A stretch of DNA of 12,096 nucleotides. It comes from an uncultured Treponema sp. (GTDB lineage: Bacteria > Spirochaetota > Spirochaetia > Treponematales > Treponemataceae). Of the stretch, positions 1-5,929 are shown piece after piece. The stretch spans positions 1 to 12,096 of the forward strand of contig CAJPOF010000064.1 in assembly GCA_905372235.1 (NCBI GenBank), in the 5' to 3' direction. A program made the position numbers and the translations under genes. The notes beneath the pieces are model-generated. The model searched no databases and had not been told where the DNA came from. It was given only the letters and a program-made list of their open reading frames with translations. Position 1 is the stretch's first letter. Each line of letters begins with the position of its first letter.

Positions 1-2
1 GT

Positions 3-101
3 AAGAATAGTGTAGTTTGGCATTTTCTTCAACTCCTTTTTGTCGAAAATGTTTTAGAAATGGTTATGAAATTATATATCAGAAATCGGAAAAAGCAATA
101 G
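3..101 (+). CDS. possible 3' end of a gene entering from the left edge
   Basis: One frame is open from the window edge to a TAG at 99-101, giving about 32 residues that end in a basic tail (RNRKKQ). It could be the C-terminus of a protein that begins outside the window. The 101-bp repeat block starts at this stop codon, as expected if the repeats fill the space after a gene. No family can be recognised, and 32 open codons in AT-rich DNA can arise by chance. Confidence 0.2.
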   Translation, partial: KNSVVWHFLQLLFVENVLEMVMKLYIRNRKKQ

Positions 102-152
102 GGTGGGCATTTGTATGTATCGTTCAGTTTTTTATTTCTTGTATGCCCACCC
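101..152. repeat. inverted repeat within unit 1
   Basis: GGGTGGGCAT (101-110) is perfectly complementary to ATGCCCACCC (143-152), a 10-bp stem around a T-rich 32-base loop. The second unit has a weaker version in which TGGGCAT faces ATGTCCA. No T-tract follows, so it is not a typical intrinsic terminator. Confidence 0.6.
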
Positions 153-179
153 CCCAATCGAGCAGCAGCCCGATTGGGG
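152..179. repeat. hairpin in repeat unit 1
   Basis: CCCCAATCG (152-160) pairs perfectly with CGATTGGGG (171-179) around a 10-base loop that contains AGCAGCAGCC. The equivalent site in unit 2 is at about 253-280. Confidence 0.75.
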
Positions 180-252
180 TTAAGGGATGTGTTCATTTTC
201 TTGATGGGCATTTTTTTGTGTCATTCAAATTTTATTTTTCGTATGTCCATGC

Positions 253-280
253 TCCAAATTGAGCTTTTGCTCGATTTGGA
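253..280. repeat. hairpin in repeat unit 2
   Basis: TCCAAATTGAGC, then TTTT, then GCTCGATTTGGA. This gives a 12-bp stem with one T-G wobble on the plus strand and a tetraloop. The bases differ from the unit 1 hairpin on both arms, but the fold is kept. That hints at selection on structure. Confidence 0.75.
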
Positions 281-426
281 TTAAGGGATATGTTCATCTT
301 TTTGTTGGGCATTTTTATATGGCGTTTTTCTTCTTCGGAAAATGCAGGCGGTGGTAAATGATTTTATCTTTAAGGATTTGTTTTCCCCGCCGCCTTCCCT
401 TTATCCTGAAAACCTGCACTGTACCT

Positions 427-469
427 ACAATTTTCAATAAACGGACAAATGCCCATTTATTAAAATTGT
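427..469. repeat. AT-rich imperfect inverted repeat
   Basis: ACAATTTT (427-434) and AATAAA (436-441) pair with TTTATT (456-461) and AAAATTGT (462-469). This is a 14-bp stem with one bulged base (435). The 14-base loop carries AATGCCCA, the reverse complement of the start of the 101-bp repeat. It lies 69 bases past the stop of the minus-strand dehydrogenase. It has no terminal T-run, so a terminator role is doubtful. Confidence 0.55.
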
Positions 470-537
470 GCCTGTTCTTCCAGGGCATGAAGATTTTCCA
501 ATGAGCAAAACATGAAATGTCCGCAAGTGCCGTTATT

Positions 538-1476
538 TTACTTGTATTTGTAAAATCCTTCGCCTGAGTTTACGCCTAGTTTTCCTTGGTCAATGTATTT
601 TTTCAGCATTTTTCCGATATCTTTGAAGTGGAATGGCGCAAGGAACGAAGGAATTTTTTCGAACTGTTTGTTTATGTTAAAAACTGTAGTAAGTCCGACT
701 ATATCCAAAATCTGGAACGGTCCTTTTGGGGCTCCGGTCCCGATTGTCCACGCTTTGTCTATGCTTTCTGGATCGGAAATGCCTGTTGCGTACAAATCCA
801 TTCCGGCGCAAAGGAAAGGAACAAGCATCGAGTTTAGAAGGTATCCCGCTTTTTCTTTGCGAACAGGAAGCGGAACCATTCTTATCGCTTTTGCAAATTC
901 AAGAACTTCGTCAAAATATTTGCTGTCCGTTTTTGGCTGCGCCATGACTTCCGCTGTGTTGCAATACCAAATTTCATTTGCAAAATGGAGCGAAAGATAT
1001 TTTTCGGGAAATTTTGTAAATTTCGCAAACATCGACGGAAGCATTGTAGATGAATTGGTGACGACAATCGTTTTTTCTTTGGTTATGGGGTTCAGTTTTT
1101 TATAGAATTCGATTTTTTGATTTTTGTCTTCAGCCATTGACTCGATTATAAGGTCGGCATCGCTTATCGCTTTTTTCAAATCCAGTTCAATTTTTATTCC
1201 CGTATAGGCTTTCTGAACTTTATTGATGCATTCTTCCTTGCTGAAATTTTCTTTGTCAGAAATTCCATAACTCCATGAGCCGGGTTTGTCGCCCTCGTTC
1301 GCCATTTTTTCTATCGCTTTTTCATATTTTACTTTAAGGTTGTCCAATTTCGGCTGAGTTCTTCCGATGCTCCCTTGGCTTCTAAGCCATATTGTCACAT
1401 CAAATCCGCAATATGCAGCTTGAAACGCTATTTGGCTTCCCAACACGCCGCCGCCGGCAACAACTATTTTTTTCAT
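538..1476 (-). CDS. 3-hydroxyacyl-CoA dehydrogenase family protein
   Basis: The predicted cytosolic enzyme, 312 residues, would oxidise (or in reverse form) 3-hydroxyacyl-CoA with NAD(H). The N-terminal Rossmann fold starts with MKKIVVAGGGVLGSQ, with the GxGxxG-like loop at residues 8-13. The family's catalytic residues have counterparts: Ser in NSS (141-143), His164, Glu176 twelve residues later, and Asn215 in the helical C-terminal domain. PKGPFQILDIVGL fits the dimer domain. Length is close to stand-alone family members. The start is placed at 1476 because GGAGGT stands just upstream; an in-frame extension to 1551 has no ribosome site and crosses a leader hairpin. The usual HFFNP motif is HFANEIW here, so the substrate may not be plain 3-hydroxybutyryl-CoA. 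No other fatty-acid gene is near. Family is confident; substrate is unknown. Confidence 0.88.
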   Translation of the reverse strand: MKKIVVAGGGVLGSQIAFQAAYCGFDVTIWLRSQGSIGRTQPKLDNLKVKYEKAIEKMANEGDKPGSWSYGISDKENFSKEECINKVQKAYTGIKIELDLKKAISDADLIIESMAEDKNQKIEFYKKLNPITKEKTIVVTNSSTMLPSMFAKFTKFPEKYLSLHFANEIWYCNTAEVMAQPKTDSKYFDEVLEFAKAIRMVPLPVRKEKAGYLLNSMLVPFLCAGMDLYATGISDPESIDKAWTIGTGAPKGPFQILDIVGLTTVFNINKQFEKIPSFLAPFHFKDIGKMLKKYIDQGKLGVNSGEGFYKYK

Positions 1477-1509
1477 CTTATACCTCCTCTGTTTTGTGGT
1501 CTGTTCATA

Positions 1510-1537
1510 GGACGACATGGCAAATGTGCCTTCGTCC
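1510..1537 (-). promoter_or_regulatory. nested inverted repeat in the dehydrogenase leader
   Basis: On the minus strand GGACGA pairs with TCGTCC, and inside this GGCA pairs with TGCC around CATT. That makes about 10 bp of stem with a small internal loop, 33 bases before the start codon. It may be an RNA hairpin in the 5' leader or a dyad operator. The outer arms and neighbouring bases (ATAGGACG and CGTCCAA on the plus strand) recur in the tatD leader. Confidence 0.5.
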
Positions 1538-1577
1538 AAGATAAATGTCAAACCGTAAATTTCTTGCTGAGCAAAAA

Positions 1578-1606
1578 ATAATACATCAAAAAAGTTTTTC
1601 TTTCTA
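1578..1606 (-). promoter_or_regulatory. candidate promoter for the dehydrogenase
   Basis: Minus-strand TAGAAA (1601-1606) and TATTAT (1578-1583) are separated by 17 bases. This would give a leader of about 95 bases that includes the nested hairpin. A perfect TTGACA lies nearer the gene (1546-1551), but the hexamer 17 bases beyond it (CACATT) is poor. If that one is used, the dyad would cover the -10 region. Confidence 0.35.
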
Positions 1607-1675
1607 TGAATTATTCAGATTTTCTCATGCTCCGGAACGGAGAGTGCGTTTTCGATTTTCTTGAATTTTTCGACT

Positions 1676-1703
1676 TTTCCATGCCGTTTCTTTTCTGTAA
1701 AAT
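1676..1703 (+). promoter_or_regulatory. candidate promoter for rsmE, possibly leaderless
   Basis: TTTCCA (1676-1681) and TAAAAT (1698-1703) are 16 bases apart. The -10 ends seven bases before the ATG at 1711, so transcription would begin at or next to the start codon. No Shine-Dalgarno sequence lies before this ATG or before the in-frame ATGs at 1606 and 1681. Confidence 0.35.
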
Positions 1704-1710
1704 TAAAACC

Positions 1711-2469
1711 ATGAATATCTGCCTTTTCTCTAAGGAAGAAATATTTTCGCCGCTTTCCATAAAAGACACGCGCGCTCAGCATTTAATCAAAATTCTTCAT
1801 AAAAAAATCGGGGACAGTTTTTCCGCCGGAATCGTAAACGGCTCTTCGGGAACGGCGGAAATCACTGACATTTCCGACGGAGCTCTTTCGTTCCGGTTTA
1901 CGCCGGACGGCGATGGAAAATGTCTTTTTCCGCTCATAATGATTGTAGGCTTTCCTCGTCCCATTCAGTTGAAAAGGCTGTTGCGTGACGTCGCCGCCAT
2001 CGGGGCAAAAGAAATCCATTTGACTGGAACGGAACTCGGCGAAAAATCGTATATGCAATCAAATCTTGTCGCTCACGGAACTGCGTACAAAATGCTTTTG
2101 GACGGAACGGTTCAGGCGGCAAGTACGCATGTTCCTGAACTTTTTATGCACAAAAATTTGGCGGAATGTGTGGAAGCCTTGGAAAATCGCAAGGATTTTT
2201 CAGAACATCTGAAATTCTGTCTTGATAATGCAAATCCTACGAGAAGTTTGGTCTCCGCCATGGAATGCAACAAAATTCGGCAAAGTCCTTTAAAAAGTTT
2301 TGTGGCGGCAATCGGAAGTGAGAGAGGCTGGACTGGCAACGAAAGAATTTTTCTTGAAAAAAAAGGCTTTTTGCGTTGCGGAATGGGAAATCGCACCATG
2401 AGAACGGAAACTGCCGCTACCGTGTGTGCAGGAATAATTTCTGCGTATGCCGGTTGGCTTGAAAATTAG
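1711..2469 (+). CDS. rsmE: 16S rRNA (uracil(1498)-N3)-methyltransferase RsmE
   Basis: RsmE methylates N3 of U1498 in helix 44 of 16S rRNA using SAM, acting on the assembled small subunit. The protein has 252 residues, near the family norm. MNICLFSKEE starts the N-terminal PUA-like domain. The SPOUT methyltransferase core follows. The family's K-x-ELG helix is replaced by RPIQLKRLLRDVAAIGAKEI (residues 83-102). Further family motifs are VQAASTHVPEL, AAIGSERGWTGNE (about 199-211) and GNRTMRTETA (about 226-235), which forms part of the SAM-binding knot. ERGW replaces the more usual EGGF. The ATG at 1711 is chosen because upstream in-frame ATGs would add a non-homologous N-terminus. Its stop overlaps the stop of the convergent gene in the bases TTAG. 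Confidence 0.92.
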   Translation: MNICLFSKEEIFSPLSIKDTRAQHLIKILHKKIGDSFSAGIVNGSSGTAEITDISDGALSFRFTPDGDGKCLFPLIMIVGFPRPIQLKRLLRDVAAIGAKEIHLTGTELGEKSYMQSNLVAHGTAYKMLLDGTVQAASTHVPELFMHKNLAECVEALENRKDFSEHLKFCLDNANPTRSLVSAMECNKIRQSPLKSFVAAIGSERGWTGNERIFLEKKGFLRCGMGNRTMRTETAATVCAGIISAYAGWLEN

Positions 2470-3161
2470 AAGTTGAACCTTACTTCAAGGGTGGTTTGTG
2501 CTATTCCGCCGATGGAGGTAAGCAGTTCCACAACTCCGCCGGGATTCCATATGCCAACATTAAAAAAATCACCTGCCGATATTCCAAATCCATATATCGG
2601 CAAGCGGGTTGACATACCGAATTCAAAACCGTTTCGTCTTATCCAAGAAAATTTTGAATTTATACCAAACAGAAATAGATTGAATTGTGTTTGCGCCCCA
2701 ATAAGATGCCAACCGGAATATGAAAGCCCCATATTGTAGTTGAAGCCTTTCCGGAATCCTGTGAAATTATAATCAAAATCAAACTGCGGCTTCAGCCATC
2801 TGCCATCGTTTTGGGCAGGAGCACGAATGCCGGCGAAAAATACATAAAAATTTGGCGTAAATGTGTTAAGTCCGATTCCAAAGTCAATGTCGAAACGGTT
2901 CGGTCTTAAAGCGAATCTTGTCTGTAGTCCGTCTATCATAAAAAATGCAGCCCCTATAGACACCCTGAAATTTCTGTCGAAAATAGATTTTGATTTTCTG
3001 CCGGAAACGGTCGCCTCGGATTCGCCGGATTTTGTTTTAGTGATTGCGATTGGATTTGCTCCGTAAAAATCCGTGGCATAAAAAGTTTTTGTCTCTTGGG
3101 CAAAAAAGCCTGGAACGCTACATGCGACTATCGTTATAAAGAATGCGATTAGTTTTTTCAT
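2466..3161 (-). CDS. predicted outer-membrane beta-barrel protein, paralogue A
   Basis: A 231-residue exported protein. A signal peptide (MKKLIAFFITIVACSVPGFFA, cleavage probably after Ala21) is followed by a short polar linker to about residue 58. The rest is rich in alternating aromatic and polar strands such as FDIDFGIGLN, FDFDYNFTGF and FNYNMGLSYS. The chain ends in FNF, the terminal aromatic expected of barrels folded by the BAM machinery. It resembles its neighbour at 3252-3947 along its whole length, and both have exactly 231 residues, so they are tandem duplicates. Start at 3161 is supported by GGAGGTAAC. A small hairpin covers part of that ribosome site. Function is unknown; a porin-like or structural role is inference from the fold pattern. 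Confidence 0.72.
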   Translation of the reverse strand: MKKLIAFFITIVACSVPGFFAQETKTFYATDFYGANPIAITKTKSGESEATVSGRKSKSIFDRNFRVSIGAAFFMIDGLQTRFALRPNRFDIDFGIGLNTFTPNFYVFFAGIRAPAQNDGRWLKPQFDFDYNFTGFRKGFNYNMGLSYSGWHLIGAQTQFNLFLFGINSKFSWIRRNGFEFGMSTRLPIYGFGISAGDFFNVGIWNPGGVVELLTSIGGIAQTTLEVRFNF

Positions 3162-3165
3162 GTTA

Positions 3166-3184
3166 CCTCCAACTCTCTAGTTGG
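3166..3184 (-). promoter_or_regulatory. hairpin touching the ribosome site of paralogue A
   Basis: On the minus strand CCAACT, AGAG, AGTTGG forms a 6-bp perfect stem with a tetraloop (3169-3184). Its 3' arm shares two G residues with the Shine-Dalgarno GGAGG (3166-3170). Folding could moderate translation initiation. The stem is short, so this is tentative. Confidence 0.4.
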
Positions 3185-3251
3185 TCGTATTCTATTATTA
3201 ACTTCAAGAAAATGATAGCGAATTTTTATTGCAGGCGCAGATTTCCCAAAA

Positions 3252-3947
3252 TTAAAAATTATATTTTATATCAAATGATGTTGATATAAGTCCTGCATAA
3301 AGCAGTGCAAGAGCAAATGGCGTTCCCGATTCCCAGATGCCGAATTCTTTAACCTTTTCGCCGCTTACGGAAAGACCGTATATCGGAAACAGATTTGAAA
3401 ATCCGAATTCAAGACCGTTCTTTTTTATCCATGAATATTTAGAATTCAGTCCAAAGAAGAATAAATGCGAAAGCCCGTTATGATTAATCGGATTCATGCT
3501 GGCATAGGAAAGTCCAAGTTTATAGTTGAATCCTCTGCGGAATCCGGTGATATTGTAATCCAAGTCCAATCGCGGGATAAGAATAACCGTGGTTTCTGTT
3601 GGGTTTGAGCCGGTGGAAAAAATTAGCGAAAGAAGATTTGACTTTATAGGATTTAGTCCAAGTCCAAAGTCAATATCAAAATTGCCTGGTCTCAAAACGA
3701 ACTTTCCGAACATCCCTTCCATTGTGGAAAGCCCGCCGCCTGCTGCCATGCTGAATTTTCTGTCGAAAACGGATTTTGCTTCTTCAGAAGGAACCGCTGC
3801 TTCCGGTTTTTCTGGTTTTGCGATGGGGTCTCCGATTGAGTTTTCTCCGAAAGTTTCCGGGTTAGTGAATGTTTCTGTTTCTTGAGAAAAGATTTGCGGA
3901 ACGTTAAACAGAATTGCCGTTACAAATAATGCGATTATTTTTTTCAT
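3252..3947 (-). CDS. predicted outer-membrane beta-barrel protein, paralogue B
   Basis: A 231-residue exported protein upstream of its paralogue in the same direction, with a 90-base gap. The signal peptide MKKIIALFVTAILFNVPQIFS probably ends at Ser21; a linker rich in Pro, Glu and Ala runs to about residue 55. Blocks shared with paralogue A include K-S-[IV]-F-D-R, LRP-FDIDFG-GLN, DYN-TGFR-GFNY-GLSY and FG-NSK-SWI-NG-EFG followed by PIYG. The C-terminus is YNF, again a barrel-type aromatic ending. The start at 3947 has GGAGGTG seven bases upstream or less; an in-frame extension to 3980 lacks such a site. No characterised family was recognised, so the function is unknown. Confidence 0.72.
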   Translation of the reverse strand: MKKIIALFVTAILFNVPQIFSQETETFTNPETFGENSIGDPIAKPEKPEAAVPSEEAKSVFDRKFSMAAGGGLSTMEGMFGKFVLRPGNFDIDFGLGLNPIKSNLLSLIFSTGSNPTETTVILIPRLDLDYNITGFRRGFNYKLGLSYASMNPINHNGLSHLFFFGLNSKYSWIKKNGLEFGFSNLFPIYGLSVSGEKVKEFGIWESGTPFALALLYAGLISTSFDIKYNF

Positions 3948-4140
3948 AATCACCTCCAAACTTTTAATATCGAGGAACATTTTATTGTTTTTTTCAAAAA
4001 AAAGATAGTGTTTTTCGTTTTTGCTCGGATAAAATTTTATGGCGCAAAATTAAAATCCGACTTTGGAAAAACTATTTTGCAAGCGATAAAAAATCCGTCT
4101 AAAAACGATTTTCCGGCATATTTTGCTCGACTTCAAAATC

Positions 4141-4169
4141 TGTACTTGCGTTCGGAAAAATGTTATATT
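4141..4169 (+). promoter_or_regulatory. extended -10 promoter before the metallopeptidase
   Basis: TGTTATATT (4161-4169) is an extended -10 box (TG-N-TATATT) with a weak -35 (TGTACT, 17-base spacer). It ends six bases before the ATG at 4176, so the transcript would start at about the first codon. No Shine-Dalgarno is present. This is the second gene in the window with this layout. Confidence 0.45.
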
Positions 4170-4175
4170 CATTCC

Positions 4176-4991
4176 ATGGAAAATCAGCGAATCAAAGAAA
4201 TCCTTTTGGACATTGCGCCTACCGATTTGGATTTTACCGTCATTCAGACGGGAAAAGAAAGCAAGCGTGTGAACGGATTGTATGCCTCTGATACGCATGA
4301 AATCCTTCTTCATAACAAAAACTTCAAGACGGAAAATCAATTAATCTACACTGCCGTCCACGAATACACCCATCATTTGAATGCAGAGGAACTTTTGAAC
4401 ACGACCGGTTATGCGAATCAGCCGTACAATTCAAAAGTTCATAATCAGGCGTTTTGGGCAAGGTTCAACACACTGATAAAAATTGCCGAAGAAAAGGGAT
4501 ATTACACGCTTTCAATCGAAGATTCGCCGGAACTGAAAGAACTTACTGAAAAAATCCGCAAAGAATATCTTGAGGCGAACGGAAAACTTATGCGCGAATT
4601 CGGAAAACTTCTGATTCAGGCGCATGAACTTTGCACAAAAGCGAACATACGGTACGAGGATTATCTTGACCGAATCCTGCAGATTCCAAGGAATTCCGCA
4701 AAAGATATCACAAGAGTTGCGTCCGTTGATGTAAATCCTTCGCTTGGCTTTGATAATATGAAAATGATTGCCGCAATCAGAAAAAAAGACGATAGAATTG
4801 AAGTCGAAAAAGATTTTGCCGAGGGAAACAGTCCCGCCGGCGTTCGTCAGATGATGAAGCAAAAATCAAAAGAATGCAAAAAGGAAGAACCTTTGCAGCG
4901 TCTTGAGCGGGAAAAAAACCGGCTTGAAAGAACGATTCAGCAGCTTTCAAAAAGGCTTGAGTTTGTGGAGGAAGCCATTGCAAATCTCTAG
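4176..4991 (+). CDS. SprT/YgjP-like zinc metallopeptidase with coiled-coil tail
   Basis: 271 residues, no signal peptide, so probably cytosolic. The zinc motif HEYTHH is at residues 62-67. It is followed by HNQAFWARF, with His89 a plausible third ligand, as in the HxxxFW motif of YgjP/WLM and SprT-type proteins. The peptidase core covers about residues 15-115. The remainder (about 120-271) is highly charged, and its last 35 residues (LQRLEREKNRLERTIQQLSK and on) have heptad-like spacing typical of a coiled coil. The substrate is unknown. The start is the ATG at 4176, consistent with the extended -10 just upstream. The frame stays open back to 4008 (GTG), but no ribosome site is seen there. 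Its last 14 bases overlap the next gene, so the two are probably translated together. Confidence 0.75.
   Translation: MENQRIKEILLDIAPTDLDFTVIQTGKESKRVNGLYASDTHEILLHNKNFKTENQLIYTAVHEYTHHLNAEELLNTTGYANQPYNSKVHNQAFWARFNTLIKIAEEKGYYTLSIEDSPELKELTEKIRKEYLEANGKLMREFGKLLIQAHELCTKANIRYEDYLDRILQIPRNSAKDITRVASVDVNPSLGFDNMKMIAAIRKKDDRIEVEKDFAEGNSPAGVRQMMKQKSKECKKEEPLQRLEREKNRLERTIQQLSKRLEFVEEAIANL
4967..4971 (+). promoter_or_regulatory. Shine-Dalgarno that sets a TTG start
   Basis: GGAGG inside the end of the metallopeptidase gene stands six bases before TTG at 4978. No ATG suits the next gene before its signal peptide, so this site decides its start. Confidence 0.7.
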
Positions 4992-5928
4992 GATTTTTCT
5001 GAAAAGTTCGGTTTTTCTGTTCGTGTTTGCAAATGCGTTGTTTTTTCCGAGAACGGCTTTTTCCGAATCGCCGAGCTCGCTTTCGATGCCTGAAATGCCG
5101 TCGCTTTCTGTTTCGGCTGGACCTGCGATGCCCTCGATTTCTGTTCCTACCATAGGGAGCAAATTTTATACGCCGAAATTTCAGCAGGAATACAAAATAG
5201 AAAAACCCAATCCGCCGGTTTCTGTAAAATCGGAAATTTCAAAAGACATGGACGCTTCTGCTATTTTAAAATCTGTTGACGACGGGAAAACTTTGCTAAA
5301 AAATCAGGAAATTATTTCCGTAGGTTCGGGGAAACTTTCTGCCATGGATATTCTTTCGATGAATTCGAGCGGACTTTTTTCAAATGTATACGGACTTTTG
5401 GAGGCGGGCGCAGAAAAATCGAATTCAAAAAATTCCGGAACTTTGCTGAACGACATAATTTCTGAACTGAACGGGATAAAAGAGCGGCAAGAAAAATCGG
5501 ACAAAAAACTGTTCGATAAAAATGCGGACGAAATTGTTGCTTACAATCAGAATGAACAAAAAGGTCCGGCGATTCTTAGATTTTTTGTTGACGGACACAA
5601 TATTTTGAACACTTGCAAAACGGTTTATTTCAGCCAAAAAGAAAAGGACGGCTCGTTTTTGCTTACCGGCGACCGACATTATATTGCGGACAATAAATCC
5701 AGGTCGGAAACGTTTTATTTTTTGTTCAAATCCGACGGGAAAGGCGGTGCGTTCATGGGTTACAACGTTGAGCCGGCTGTTGTCCAGGATTATGAAAACA
5801 AAAATTCGTTTCTCTATAGGATTTCCGAAGAGACCAGTCTTTCTGCCTCAAAAACAGGAAATCTTGTGAGCCTTCGTTCAAAAGATTCCGCCGTAAAAAT
5901 CGATTTGTTGCTTGATATCGGTGAATAA
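4978..5928 (+). CDS. secreted protein of unknown function
   Basis: 316 residues from a TTG start chosen for its GGAGG at ideal spacing. The N-terminus MQISRIFLKSSVFLFVFANA is a clear signal peptide, with cleavage possible after Ala20 or after Ser29 (AFS-E). There is no lipobox Cys, so it is probably periplasmic or secreted. A Ser/Pro/Met-rich stretch follows (about residues 30-60, with SLSMPEMPSLSV and AMPSISVP). A polar helical region comes next (about 80-180, ending in a charged KERQEKSDKK segment). Last is a beta-rich C-terminal part (about 190-316) with ILRFFVDGHNILNTCKTVYF and repeated short strands. No family was recognised. It overlaps the metallopeptidase by 14 bases and ends one base before rsmG, so all three are probably one operon. 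Confidence 0.78.
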   Translation: MQISRIFLKSSVFLFVFANALFFPRTAFSESPSSLSMPEMPSLSVSAGPAMPSISVPTIGSKFYTPKFQQEYKIEKPNPPVSVKSEISKDMDASAILKSVDDGKTLLKNQEIISVGSGKLSAMDILSMNSSGLFSNVYGLLEAGAEKSNSKNSGTLLNDIISELNGIKERQEKSDKKLFDKNADEIVAYNQNEQKGPAILRFFVDGHNILNTCKTVYFSQKEKDGSFLLTGDRHYIADNKSRSETFYFLFKSDGKGGAFMGYNVEPAVVQDYENKNSFLYRISEETSLSASKTGNLVSLRSKDSAVKIDLLLDIGE

Positions 5929-5929
5929 A

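Larger units (their letters stand above)
104..326 (+). repeat. 101-bp tandem repeat, two full units and a partial third
   Basis: TGGGCATTT recurs at 104, 205 and 306, exactly 101 bases apart. Units 104-204 and 205-305 are both 101 bases long and agree at roughly three quarters of positions by eye. They share GTATG-CCCA (with a C/T change), a central hairpin, and TTAAGGGAT-TGTTCAT. The third unit follows the pattern for about 20 bases and then diverges. The hairpin arms have changed between units while pairing is largely kept. The function is unknown. It may be a fragment of an interspersed intergenic repeat family or a relic of a small element. Confidence 0.8.
1..537. other. gene-poor, repeat-bearing intergenic region
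   Basis: No convincing complete gene lies here. The short open frames run through the repeats and have no ribosome site or recognisable domain. The region holds a possible gene end (to 101), two 101-bp tandem units plus a partial third (104 to about 326), an inverted copy of the unit's first bases (449-455), and an AT-rich inverted repeat (427-469). Between 340 and 420 there are GC-rich patches (GGCGGTGG and CCCGCCGCC) and a distant TGCAGG/CCTGCA pair, with no assigned role. Confidence 0.6.

Noticed and set aside
17..262. 81-codon plus-strand open frame
   Set aside because: It runs through the 101-bp repeat and its hairpins, has no ribosome site and resembles no family.
104..305. CRISPR array
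   Set aside because: Only two diverged 101-base units, repeated end to end without unique spacers, and no cas genes.
593..1105. 170-codon plus-strand open frame
   Set aside because: Lies wholly antisense to the well-supported dehydrogenase; shadow frame.
3115..3161. Lipoprotein signal (I-V-A-C at residues 11-14) in paralogue A
   Set aside because: The hydrophobic part before the Cys is short, the aligned paralogue has no Cys, and a normal signal-peptidase I site follows at residue 21.
4008..4175. 56-residue N-terminal extension of the metallopeptidase
   Set aside because: Starts at GTG without a ribosome site and crosses the extended -10 box; the shorter form fits better, though the open frame is not fully excluded.
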